This document shows positions 1-5,785 of a stretch of DNA of 10,064 nucleotides, piece by piece. The translations under genes and the position numbers were made by a program. Each line of letters begins with the position of its first letter. Within the stretch, counting starts at the first letter, position 1. The notes under the pieces were generated by a model. It made no database searches. It was not told the DNA's origin and was given only the letters and a program-made list of their open reading frames with translations. The DNA is from UBA4064 sp050179135. Its GTDB lineage: Bacteria; Desulfobacterota; Desulfobacteria; Desulfobacterales; Desulfatirhabdiaceae. The stretch is from positions 1 through 10,064 of the forward strand of contig JBFXFK010000174.1 in NCBI GenBank assembly GCA_050179135.1, written 5' to 3'.

Positions 1-541
1 GGACTGCCCAGGCAGTCATGACCGGATGCCAGTCGATGAACCCGGGACAGGTTCAGCCTGATTGACCAATGGGCAGTAGTTGCGACAAGATTCATGTCGA
101 TGGCCGGTCAATCTCTTGTTGGCGGTCCCTGTCTGTCTTCAGGGCCTCCACCTGGCGGAGATCATCCACATGATCGTAGAAGAACCTGCATCCCGATCAA
201 TTGGACTGCCCAGGCGGTCTTGACCGGATGCCAGTCGATAAACCCGGGACAGGTTCAGCCTGGTTGACCGAGGGGCAGTAGTTGCGACAAGATTCATGCA
301 GATGTCCGGTTAATCCCTTGTTGGCGGACCCTGTCTGTCTTCAGGGCCTCCACCTGGCGGAGATCATCCACATGATCGTAGAAGAACCTGCATCCCGATT
401 AATCGGACTGCCCAGGCAGTCATGACCGGATGCCAGTCGATGAACCCGGGACAGGTTCAGCCTGATTGACCAATGGGCAGTAGTTGCGACAAGATTCATG
501 TCGATGGCCGGTCAATCTCTTGTTGGCGGTCACTGTCTGTC
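1..541. repeat. Tandem array of 202-bp repeats (2 full units plus a partial third)
   Basis: Units start at 1, 203 and 405 with an exact 202-bp period. The third stops at 541, about position 137 of the unit, and the array probably continues left of the window. Units 1 and 3 differ at one base in 137, while unit 2 differs from unit 1 at about 15 scattered positions, giving an A-B-A pattern. Each unit opens with an inverted repeat, GACTGCC-CA-GGCAGTC, and in unit 2 one pair becomes a G:T wobble. Each full unit also holds a GATCAT/ATGATC hairpin at about unit positions 160-175. There is no convincing reading frame. A diverged piece of the same unit lies at 9521-9590. The function is unknown; it could be a dispersed intergenic repeat or a structured RNA family. 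Confidence 0.9.
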
Positions 542-688
542 GAAAAGGATTTCAGATCATCCCCTGGTGTTGCACTGGCTATGATAGGATGTCGCTAAAT
601 AAAAATCAGTTTGGACTGGTGGACATCAGTAATAAACGGCTTATTTTTTGACACAACATCAAATATCATTGACTTTTGAGGCTGCAAC

Positions 689-970
689 ATGGATAAAAAA
701 GAGGCTGCTGAATTTATCCGGCATTTTTCGAAAGTCGGTTGCATCCAGTATTCAGACCATTGTCTGAAGCGGATGTTTGAACGAAACATACAGGTGGATG
801 ATCTGCTTATGGTTCTGATGTGGGGTGATGTTCAGGATGTCGAATATGACCCGGAAATTGATTCCTGGAAATGCCGTATTACCGGAAAAAGCCTGGATGA
901 TGATGTTCTGACATTTGTCGCGGCGATCGATGTCAAAGCAAATGCCGTTTTCTGTGTAACGGTTTTCTGA
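689..970 (+). CDS. DUF4258 family protein, probable toxin of a type II toxin-antitoxin pair
   Basis: A 93-residue protein that matches my recollection of the DUF4258 pattern: a short helical start, then S-x-H-x-x-x-R-M-x-E-R-x-I (Ser22, His24, Arg28, Glu31-Arg32), and a beta-rich C-terminal half running through GDVQDVEYDPE to the closing AVFCVTVF. DUF4258 proteins are small RelE-like folds, often encoded next to zinc-finger/HTH antitoxins, and are thought to act as RNA-targeting toxins. That activity is known for relatives, not shown here. The ATG at 689 has TGAGG at 677-681 with 7-nt spacing. The stop TGA overlaps the first possible ATG of the next gene, so the two are probably translationally coupled, toxin first as in mqsRA. 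I found no convincing promoter upstream, only a lone TTGACA at 648-653. Confidence 0.8.
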   Translation: MDKKEAAEFIRHFSKVGCIQYSDHCLKRMFERNIQVDDLLMVLMWGDVQDVEYDPEIDSWKCRITGKSLDDDVLTFVAAIDVKANAVFCVTVF

Positions 971-981
971 TGGGGTGCTTG

Positions 982-1467
982 ATGAAATGTCGAAAATGTA
1001 AGGAACAGATGACGAAAACAACAGATGATCATTCATACCGGGAATCCGGTCTGGAGAACATTCTGCTGAAGGGGATTGACATATTCCGGTGTGGTTGCGG
1101 CGAACGGGTGATCAGCATCCCCGCCATGCCGGAATTGAATGCAGTGATTGGCCGGATGCTGGTTAATAAAAAATCCCCATTGATGGGCCGTGAAATTCGT
1201 TTCCTACGGAAAAACATGGGATTGACCGGAAAGCGGTTGTCCGAAATCATGGGGGTTGACAATGCCACCGTATCCCGATGGGAAAGCGATCTTCAAAGGC
1301 CCGCCAAAACCCATGACCATTTTTTCCGGCTGCTGTATGTGACAGAAAAGCAGGTGCCAGTTGACCAGGTAAAGCAGATCGTGGAATCGATCTTTCCGGA
1401 AATTGATCAATCCATCTCCACCATGCCGGATATGGTATTGAATCCAGGTGCATGGATACCCCGTTAA
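982..1467 (+). CDS. MqsA/YgiT-type zinc-finger and XRE HTH antitoxin
   Basis: A 161-residue protein with two parts. The N-terminal zinc-binding region has Cys3-x2-Cys6 and Cys37-x-Cys39 in an RCGCGE motif, as in YgiT/MqsA-type antitoxins. The C-terminal part is an XRE-like helix-turn-helix at about residues 67-108, with the signature LSEIMGVDNATVSRWESDLQ, like the MqsA DNA-binding domain. It should neutralise the upstream DUF4258 toxin and autorepress the operon (inference from the family). I chose ATG 982 because it begins directly with MKCRKC and has GGGG at 972-975 six bases upstream. The ATG at 970, overlapping the toxin stop, would add MGCL. The last residues, GAWIPR, lie in a 16-bp sequence repeated at 1607-1622. 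Joining the second copy would give GAWIPH plus stop, so the present end may come from an insertion. Confidence 0.8.
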   Translation: MKCRKCKEQMTKTTDDHSYRESGLENILLKGIDIFRCGCGERVISIPAMPELNAVIGRMLVNKKSPLMGREIRFLRKNMGLTGKRLSEIMGVDNATVSRWESDLQRPAKTHDHFFRLLYVTEKQVPVDQVKQIVESIFPEIDQSISTMPDMVLNPGAWIPR

Positions 1468-1622
1468 GGAAAATTTTACTGAACGGGAAACCGGTGTAGC
1501 AGCTTGCGCGCGCGTATGGGTTGGAACTTTGCTTGTGGCAAATTTGCCACAAGCAAAACCGTAGCAGCTTGCGCGCGCGTATGGGTTGGAACCCTGTATG
1601 ATTTCCGGTGCATGGATACCCC
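1463..1622. repeat. 160-bp insertion-like segment bounded by a 16-bp direct repeat
   Basis: The sequence GGTGCATGGATACCCC occurs at 1447-1462, inside the antitoxin gene end, and again at 1607-1622, exactly 160 bp on. Removing one copy plus the intervening DNA would join the antitoxin frame to a TGA stop in the promoter that follows. The segment holds two 32-bp direct repeats and a perfect palindrome, described separately. It has no protein-coding content I trust. It could be a small non-autonomous element, although 16 bp is long for a target duplication, or the product of replication slippage or recombination. Confidence 0.55.
1496..1592. repeat. Two 32-bp direct repeats flanking a 30-bp perfect palindrome
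   Basis: Identical 32-bp copies lie at 1496-1527 and 1561-1592, period 65. Each contains the alternating run GCGCGCGCG and ends GGGTTGGAAC. Between them, 1528-1557 is a perfect palindrome: arm TTTGCTTGTGGCAAA joined directly to its reverse complement. With no unpaired loop and no U-tract on either strand it is a poor intrinsic terminator. It is more like a cruciform/REP-type element or a protein binding site. Confidence 0.85.
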
Positions 1623-1623
1623 A

Positions 1624-1656
1624 TTGACACAAGCTGCCAGTGTGATAACTTGTCAA
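1624..1656 (+). promoter_or_regulatory. Sigma-70-like promoter with overlapping inverted repeat, for the RelE pair
   Basis: TTGACA (1624-1629), a 16-bp spacer and TAACTT (1646-1651), preceded by TG-A at 1643-1645 in extended -10 form. The -35 TTGACA is matched by an inverted TGTCAA at 1651-1656, so a dimeric repressor such as an antitoxin could cover the whole promoter. The start codon at 1691 is 40 bp beyond the -10. The same block, 45 of 49 bases over 1622-1670, recurs at 9619-9667. Confidence 0.65.
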
Positions 1657-1690
1657 ATGAATATATTTTCCGGAAATATGAGGCATTATC

Positions 1691-2161
1691 ATGATTTCTT
1701 GTAACACATACCAGAACGCCATTCATCGTTATGCAGAGGACATCAACCTGTCAAAACCCGGCCGGCTATCCATTGTCCGGATGGCGTTTATGATCTGCCG
1801 ATTGATGGCCATGACGGGTTATCATTTGGCATTTACCGGCAGTGTCGTAAAGGACATCCGCCGTGAAATGTCAGAGTGTGTGGATACATGCGTCAATGGC
1901 GCCTGCTTGAAGCGTGTTTATGGCAAAGTTGCCAAAATCAGAGATGATTATCAATCCATCCGGGAATCGTTTGCCAAGGTCAGTGGGTTGAAACTGTTTG
2001 ACCGCTACATGAGAGATGTCGTTTCCATGTGGGATGACCTGGCAGAGGATCTGCTGATTGCTGGTGATCTGGAAATCACATCCGCACTGAACCGGATGGC
2101 CGAAAACGCTTCTGATCTGAAACCCTCTTTGGATTGGCGGAAAGAACTGCATGCCATGTGA
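1691..2161 (+). CDS. Unrecognised helical protein paired with a RelE-type toxin; candidate antitoxin
   Basis: I do not recognise this 156-residue protein. It looks almost entirely helical, with no obvious HTH, ribbon-helix-helix or zinc motif and no signal peptide. It has a methionine-rich hydrophobic stretch (MAFMICRLMAMTGYHLAF, about residues 31-48) and four cysteines, three of them in CVDTCVNGAC. The ATG at 1691 has TGAGG at 1679-1683 with 7-nt spacing and sits just behind a strong promoter. Its stop overlaps the toxin start by 11 nt, so the two are made together. Position and overlap suggest an antitoxin or regulator of the toxin; this is inference from context. A 25-nt piece of its 3' end (2126-2150) is found again near 9677. 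Confidence 0.75.
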   Translation: MISCNTYQNAIHRYAEDINLSKPGRLSIVRMAFMICRLMAMTGYHLAFTGSVVKDIRREMSECVDTCVNGACLKRVYGKVAKIRDDYQSIRESFAKVSGLKLFDRYMRDVVSMWDDLAEDLLIAGDLEITSALNRMAENASDLKPSLDWRKELHAM

Positions 2162-2495
2162 TATTGTCTTTCACGAGGCTTTCCGAAAGGCTGTTCAAAA
2201 GCTTTCCAAACGATATCCGGATATCAGGCATGACTTGCAGGATGCCATTGCCGCATTGATCCAAAACCCAGAGTCCGGCGATGTCATGATCGGAACCAAT
2301 GGCATTCGAAAACTCAGGGTAAAAAACTCAAACGCCAGAAAAGGCAAATCCGGCGGATACCGCATGATCTATTATCCCATGATGTGGAAATCATCCATAA
2401 CCCTCCTGATGGTTTACAGCAAATCCGATCGGGAAGATATGACACATAAAGAGCTGGCTGAATTTATCCGCGAAATATCCACTCCATCCCCATGA
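2151..2495 (+). CDS. RelE/HigB-family type II toxin (probable mRNA interferase)
   Basis: A 114-residue protein with the RelE/HigB layout. Two N-terminal helices (HEAFRKAVQKLSKRYPDIRHDL) lead into the beta-sheet core, with IRKLRVKNSNARKGKSGGYR at residues 52-71, a hydrophobic strand ITLLMVYSKSDRED at about 83-96, and a final helix HKELAEFIREI. The basic residues (Arg53, Lys54, Arg56, Lys58, Arg63, Lys64, Arg71) and the GGYRMIYY strand are what is expected of ribosome-dependent mRNA interferases of this fold. It is full length for the family. It starts inside the end of the preceding gene (11-nt overlap), so it depends on coupling. Most RelE/HigB partners are small HTH or RHH proteins; here there is none downstream, only the unusual upstream helical protein. 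Confidence 0.82.
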   Translation: MPCDIVFHEAFRKAVQKLSKRYPDIRHDLQDAIAALIQNPESGDVMIGTNGIRKLRVKNSNARKGKSGGYRMIYYPMMWKSSITLLMVYSKSDREDMTHKELAEFIREISTPSP

Positions 2496-2600
2496 CCCGG
2501 TTATAAATTTTGACACCCCTACCAGATCCCCATCATTTTTCTCTTGATTTCCATGGAAAAATAATGGAAAGATAAAACCGTCAAAATTATCAAACACCGG

Positions 2601-2630
2601 AAAGGGGCGCCCGAAAGATGGCCTTTTTTT
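2601..2630 (+). terminator. Possible weak intrinsic terminator after the RelE pair
   Basis: AAAGG (2601-2605) can pair with CCTTT (2622-2626), followed by a T-run to 2630; the enclosed part contains the palindrome GGGCGCCC. The stem is short, so this is weak. The rest of 2496-2657 has no gene I can support. It holds a lone TTGACA at 2510-2515 without a good -10. Confidence 0.3.
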
Positions 2631-2657
2631 ATTTGTATTCATGTTTGCATTTACAGT

Positions 2658-2734
2658 GTGGGAAGAGTCCCCTTGTCGTGAGGCCTGGGGCGGTCTGTGT
2701 TTGGACCGTGACAACTCTTCCCACTTCTTTTTTT
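2658..2734 (+). promoter_or_regulatory. Structured leader RNA with U-tract, probable transcription attenuator
   Basis: GTGGGAAGAGT (2658-2668) is perfectly complementary to ACTCTTCCCAC (2714-2724). Enclosed are CCCC (2669-2672) with GGGG (2687-2690), and CGGTC (2691-2695) with GACCG (2704-2708), giving a three-way junction. TTGTC (2673-2677) can alternatively pair with GACAA (2710-2714), extending the main stem and freeing CCCC. The closing stem is followed by TTCTTTTTTT (2725-2734), and then the ribosome binding site GGAGGG (2735-2740) of the next gene. Termination at the U-tract would cut off the operon before translation. The two competing folds are what an attenuator or riboswitch-like element shows, but I match it to no known family. 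Confidence 0.6.
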
Positions 2735-2748
2735 GGAGGGAATCAAAA

Positions 2749-3384
2749 ATGTCAAAATCAAACACACCCACCGAATCACCCGCACCAGAACCACAGCCTG
2801 AACACCTGCCACCGGAAACCTGGCGACCGGATGTCAATCGTCCTTTGACACCCCGTGACCTATGGCGTGCGATCGACACAATCATGTTTGCCGTATGTCA
2901 TGAGAAGGTGCAGATCCATGCATCTCAGGAGCCGGACCACAAAACCTATTTCTATTCTCTGCATGATGCGCAGACGGCCATAGACGTTTTCCAAAAGATG
3001 TGTAAAGAGCAGCACAATACATTCCGGATTAAAGTCTATGAACAGTCCGAACCGGACAGTCCCTCCTTTCAGGAAAACCCGTATGCGGAAAACAGCCTGT
3101 ATTCCATGATCAGTTCAATCCGGTATCACGCCAGTAACACAGATTTGTTCATGACCGCTACAGCCGCTTTTGTGTCCACCCTGATTCATGGTGAGCCGTG
3201 GGTCAAAAAGCATCCCAGAACCCGATCAAAGGGTATGCAGAAATCCCTGGACCGCTTTAAGATATTTTTCGAAGTCATGGATTGCCCGGACTTCTGGTAT
3301 CTGCCATTCATCGATCTGGCCCTGTATGCACGGGACATCCTGAAAAATAACGGGGTCAAGCTGGGCAAGGGAGGTGCATCATGA
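2749..3384 (+). CDS. Unrecognised 211-residue protein, first gene of the replication-like operon
   Basis: The family is not recognised. The first ~28 residues are proline/glutamate-rich and probably disordered (TESPAPEPQPEHLPPETW). The rest looks like a compact, mostly helical soluble protein with several aromatic stretches (TYFYSLHDAQTAIDVF; a C-terminal helix with FWYLPFIDLALYARDIL) and no membrane segment or catalytic motif I can name. The start at 2749 is fixed by GGAGGG at 2735-2740 with 8-nt spacing. An upstream in-frame ATG at 2641 lies inside the hairpin region and is rejected. The stop overlaps the next start as ATGA. The hairpin/U-tract immediately upstream probably controls its transcription and that of the four genes behind it. 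Confidence 0.75.
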   Translation: MSKSNTPTESPAPEPQPEHLPPETWRPDVNRPLTPRDLWRAIDTIMFAVCHEKVQIHASQEPDHKTYFYSLHDAQTAIDVFQKMCKEQHNTFRIKVYEQSEPDSPSFQENPYAENSLYSMISSIRYHASNTDLFMTATAAFVSTLIHGEPWVKKHPRTRSKGMQKSLDRFKIFFEVMDCPDFWYLPFIDLALYARDILKNNGVKLGKGGAS

Positions 3385-3644
3385 AGCAAAATTCGGTTGA
3401 TAACAGGCTGCCGCACCATGCGGACACACCCCGTTCAAGTATCCAGGCAGCAAACATGATCGGGATTCAGGCTAACACCCTGGCCATTTGGCGGATTTTG
3501 GGACGTGGACCCGCATATCATAAAGTCGGCAGACGAATCGTCTATTTTGATCGTGACATCGATGCCTGGTTGTCTTCCTGCAGAATCGATCCGGAAGGAA
3601 GACGGCTTCGGTTATATGACCACCGGAAAGGAGCGCAGCCATGA
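3381..3644 (+). CDS. Excisionase/AlpA-like MerR-type HTH DNA-binding protein
   Basis: An 87-residue protein with a clear winged HTH_17 pattern at about residues 18-66: SIQAANMIGIQANTLAIWRI, then GPAYHKVGRRIVYFDRDIDAWL, the usual 'G-P-x-x-x-K-x-G-R-R-x-x-Y' wing followed by the 'D-x-x-A-W-L' helix. Proteins of this type act as excisionases (recombination directionality factors) or as activators of integrase or replication genes in phages, P4-like satellites and integrative plasmids. No integrase is present in the window to pair with it. GGGAGG at 3369-3374 gives 6-nt spacing, and ATGA overlaps occur at both ends, so it is made in step with its neighbours. Assignment to the fold is strong; excisionase versus transcription factor cannot be decided. 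Confidence 0.85.
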   Translation: MKQNSVDNRLPHHADTPRSSIQAANMIGIQANTLAIWRILGRGPAYHKVGRRIVYFDRDIDAWLSSCRIDPEGRRLRLYDHRKGAQP

Positions 3645-3874
3645 ACGATCATTCTGATCAAACCCGTTCCGATTCATTTGGCCTGTCCTGGGAGGTTCTG
3701 TCGATGGCAGAGGTTTTGAAATTTGTGTCCGGTGGTCTGATGAATTTGTCTTCGGAAGAGATAACCATCAATGTTGCTGGCGCGGTTTCCTGGATACTGG
3801 ACCAGGTTGTAGAAAACCTTCAAACAGCCAGTGAAAGGAGGGATAGCCATGACATCCATTCATCTGATTCATGA
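3641..3874 (+). CDS. Small unrecognised protein (77 residues)
   Basis: The family is not recognised. The sequence shows a polar N-terminus, then two probable amphipathic helices (LSWEVLSMAEVLKFVSGGLM and ITINVAGAVSWILDQVVENLQ) and a polar serine/aspartate-rich tail. There is no signal peptide, and the helices carry enough charge to be soluble. It could be a small protein-interaction factor of the operon; that is only inference from size and position. The ATG at 3641 overlaps the previous stop as ATGA and has AAGGAG at 3628-3633 with 7-nt spacing. Its end overlaps the next gene by 26 nt. Confidence 0.7.
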   Translation: MNDHSDQTRSDSFGLSWEVLSMAEVLKFVSGGLMNLSSEEITINVAGAVSWILDQVVENLQTASERRDSHDIHSSDS

Positions 3875-4025
3875 CGGCTTTCTGTTCTCCCTTGGATGGC
3901 TTCAGATTTGGGCGCTCAGAATATTGTTTTCAGTATTCAATCACCTGCCCATATCGGCATTATCCGCACTGATGACATTTGCCAGCACACCTGGCCCGGG
4001 AGGTGATGATGGGCAAGGCTGTTGA
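3849..4025 (+). CDS. Small membrane protein (58 residues), nested between overlapping genes
   Basis: Starting at ATG 3849, the protein has a long hydrophobic stretch, about residues 10-45 (GFLFSLGWLQIWALRILFSV, then NHLPISALSALMTFA), enough for one or two membrane passes, and a glycine/proline-rich tail. The start is chosen because AAGGAGG at 3835-3841, the strongest Shine-Dalgarno site in this part, lies 7 nt upstream. An upstream in-frame ATG at 3831 would overlap that site. It overlaps the previous gene by 26 nt and the next by 17 nt, so much of it is constrained in two frames. The function is unknown; small toxins, holin-like proteins and phage membrane proteins have this look, but nothing specific supports any of these. 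Confidence 0.6.
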   Translation: MTSIHLIHDGFLFSLGWLQIWALRILFSVFNHLPISALSALMTFASTPGPGGDDGQGC

Positions 4026-5097
4026 AATCGATGTGGGTCTTCTGGATATCCTGACCAGGCGCCGGCTACACTCCGAACAAATCCGGTGCCTGCTGGTGGT
4101 CGTATCAAGGCCCGGGGAGATATTGACCTTGGCAGACTTTCACAAAGCCACCAGTATTTCAAAAGCCCATGTCTGCCGGTCAATCAAGGCATTGACCGGT
4201 GCAGGCCTGCTGTCTGCGATATGTGGACCGGATGGAAAGCGGCGGTATCAGATACCGGGTTTTGTTGTTCAACCCATTATTCACAATTCGAATGACGCAC
4301 CGGCCGATCCGGTTCAATCAGGAACCGCTGTGGATCCATCGACTACCACACCTGGGCAGGATGCCATTGACGGAACCCCTTCACCTGCCCTGGCTGGCAA
4401 CATGCCCATCAATGGCCATGCCGGAATGACCACTCCAGGCAATGATATGCCACATGCGGAAAAGCCGGTTGCCATATCCGGCCATATTCCCCTGTTTGGC
4501 AACGATGCCATTTCCGCAAATGGCAACATTCCGGCCATTAACGGCGTGGCCATTCTCATAGGCGGACAATGGGTTTCCATCGGAGGGAAGACTGTTGCCA
4601 CTCATGGGACCGGTTTATATACTCCCGCGAGTAATATAGCTGCTGTTGCTGTTTTGGATAAAAAGCAAGCTGCTGACAAATCGGCCTGGGAATCGGCCTT
4701 TGGTGCAAAGCTGCCACCAGGGGCCGATATGAACGCTGTCCATGCCATGCTGACCCGGAAACAATCCGGCAAACTGGCCGATGTCAAAAACCCGATTGGA
4801 TACCTTTTGGCAATGGGCAAGGGATCCCCCCACAAATGTGACCAGGTGATCAAACCGGATGTAAGGCCGGTTGCCACAGTAACCTCCGACACCCGGATAA
4901 TTTCTGATGCAGAATATCAGCGACAGTTGGCTGCCTATGACGCATGGGAAAAAATGTCCGATGACGACAAAAAGCCTTATTTTCAGCGTGCAGAAGAAAT
5001 GAAAAAGAAAGCCGGAAAACTCCCGTGGTCACTTGGCTTTCTGGCCCAGCGGAGCTTTGTGTGGGATCATATTCGGGATGCCGGTGCAAACTGTTAA
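4009..5097 (+). CDS. Winged-helix protein with lambda O-like architecture, probable replication initiator
   Basis: A 362-residue protein in three parts. Residues ~10-85 form a winged-helix domain (SEQIRCLLVVVSRPGEILTL, then STISKAHVCRSIKALTGAGLL-like helices and a KRRYQIPGF wing). Residues ~88-230 are low-complexity, rich in Gly, Asn, Pro, Ile and Ala, with repeated GN-x-P/A-I units. Residues ~235-362 are again folded, with NPIGYLLAMGKG at 261-272, resembling the NP-x-GYL motif I associate with phage and plasmid replication proteins, followed by a Lys/Glu-rich helix and KLPWSLGF. An N-terminal DNA-binding domain, a flexible repeat-encoded middle and a C-terminal partner-binding part match lambda O-type initiators. 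This is inference from architecture. The ATG at 4009 has GGAGG at 3999-4003; ATG 4006 would be too close. Confidence 0.7.
   Translation: MGKAVEIDVGLLDILTRRRLHSEQIRCLLVVVSRPGEILTLADFHKATSISKAHVCRSIKALTGAGLLSAICGPDGKRRYQIPGFVVQPIIHNSNDAPADPVQSGTAVDPSTTTPGQDAIDGTPSPALAGNMPINGHAGMTTPGNDMPHAEKPVAISGHIPLFGNDAISANGNIPAINGVAILIGGQWVSIGGKTVATHGTGLYTPASNIAAVAVLDKKQAADKSAWESAFGAKLPPGADMNAVHAMLTRKQSGKLADVKNPIGYLLAMGKGSPHKCDQVIKPDVRPVATVTSDTRIISDAEYQRQLAAYDAWEKMSDDDKKPYFQRAEEMKKKAGKLPWSLGFLAQRSFVWDHIRDAGANC
4396..4637. repeat. Intragenic iteron-like motifs and adjacent A+T-rich inverted repeat; candidate replication origin
   Basis: Near-palindromes of the form GGCA-A-N-TGCC recur on the coding strand: GGCAACATGCC (4396-4406), GGCAATGATATGCC (4438-4451), GGCAACGATGCC (4498-4509) and GGCAACATTCC (4522-4532), with a related GGCCATGCC at 4414-4422. 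They encode the GNMP/GNDMP/GNDA/GNIP repeats of the linker. About 85 bp further, 4616-4637 is A+T-rich with a near-palindrome around CTC-CCGC-GAG. In lambda, repeated O-binding sites inside gene O are followed by an A+T-rich tract that melts. The likeness is architectural; repeats could also arise from protein repetition alone. Confidence 0.4.
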
Positions 5098-5164
5098 CCA
5101 TGACAGAAGACGGACCTTACCAGTCATTTCATAATTTATAACGTCAGAAATGGAGGTTGTCTCA

Positions 5165-5524
5165 ATGGAAAATTCTATTTCGATAACGCGAGGGAAAGAC
5201 ATTCTGGCCAATCATACGACAGATAGCCCAATGAGCCATTACGGTCAAAAAGTGTGGTCTGTTGTCGATTCTGAGCCATTGCCCGGCCATGCACTCTGGA
5301 AACAGGGTGATAACTGTGTTGACATTGAAATCGTGGCTGTTGTCGGCGGATGGCTGGTTGTCAAACAGCCTGATGGGTTTTTGGCTGGAATCATATGGTC
5401 AGATGGAAGCTATCATGCAGACCTGATTATAAACGCAGATGGGCACCCCGTTAAGAAAATGGTCAAAGGGTGTCATGTGAGGGATACACTGCCGATAGGG
5501 GAACTGGGTTCAATTTTGATTTGA
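5165..5524 (+). CDS. Unrecognised protein (119 residues), first gene of the small-protein operon
   Basis: The family is not recognised. The N-terminal ~45 residues are polar (SISITRGKDILANHTTDSPM). After that the sequence alternates hydrophobic and polar residues as a beta-rich domain (VDIEIVAVVGGWLVVKQPDG, FLAGIIWSDGSYHADLIINA) and closes with a Lys/Val segment and PIGELGSILI. There is no signal peptide or cysteine cluster. ATG 5165 is chosen because GGAGG at 5152-5156 lies 8 nt upstream; the ATG at 5150 overlaps that site. It starts 67 nt after the initiator-like gene, and the gap (5098-5164) is A+T-rich but shows no good promoter. The operon may read through from upstream. Confidence 0.68.
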   Translation: MENSISITRGKDILANHTTDSPMSHYGQKVWSVVDSEPLPGHALWKQGDNCVDIEIVAVVGGWLVVKQPDGFLAGIIWSDGSYHADLIINADGHPVKKMVKGCHVRDTLPIGELGSILI

Positions 5525-5548
5525 ACAATCAGAAAAAGAGGGTTGATC

Positions 5549-5785
5549 ATGGGACATACACATAGGAAGAAAACGGAAGATGGCCCATCAAGCTTTCTGC
5601 ATTGCGTCGGTTATGTTGGCGATGCAGGGCCAAAAAGACCGGGACAGTCGAAGTGTGACCCGATGTCTCACGGCGGGTTGCGGTATGTCATTACCTGTTC
5701 ATGCGGGGCAGTCAAGACCGAAAACCGGAATCAAAATTATTGGGAATCATCCGGATGGATTGAACCTGAAAAGGGGGAGTCGTGA
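5549..5785 (+). CDS. Small cysteine-containing protein, possible zinc ribbon (78 residues)
   Basis: No named family. The protein is basic and polar, with cysteines at HCVGYVG, SKCDPMSHGG and, most tellingly, TCSCGAVKTENRNQNYWESS, where C-x-C-G is followed by a polar segment ending GWIEPEKG. This C-S-C-G-A-x-(K/R) pattern appears in other small hypothetical proteins of phages and islands that I recall and may bind a metal; neither metal nor function is established. ATG 5549 is preferred over the TTG at 5543 because AGAGGG at 5537-5542 gives 6-nt spacing. The stop overlaps the next start as GTGA. Confidence 0.68.
   Translation: MGHTHRKKTEDGPSSFLHCVGYVGDAGPKRPGQSKCDPMSHGGLRYVITCSCGAVKTENRNQNYWESSGWIEPEKGES

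Noticed and set aside
163..172. DnaA box-like TCATCCACA in each repeat unit
   Set aside because: It has a mismatch at the second position of the TTATCCACA consensus and is part of the GATCAT/ATGATC hairpin. It occurs once per unit, so it is not evidence for an origin.
1..541. CRISPR array or rRNA/tRNA interpretation of the left repeats
   Set aside because: The 202-bp units are nearly identical throughout with no short repeat/unique spacer pattern, and no tRNA cloverleaf or rRNA motif is present.
1528..1557. Palindrome as an intrinsic terminator of the first toxin-antitoxin operon
   Set aside because: There is no loop and no T-run on either side, and strong flanking direct repeats point to another role.
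1204..1726. Long open frames on the minus strand across 1204-1726
   Set aside because: They run through the antitoxin gene in antisense and through the repeat/palindrome region. They have no ribosome binding site, and their repeated peptide is just the 32-bp DNA repeat translated.
2641..2748. Upstream start at ATG 2641 for the 2749 gene
   Set aside because: It has no Shine-Dalgarno site and would translate through the hairpin and U-tract. ATG 2749 has GGAGGG at ideal spacing.
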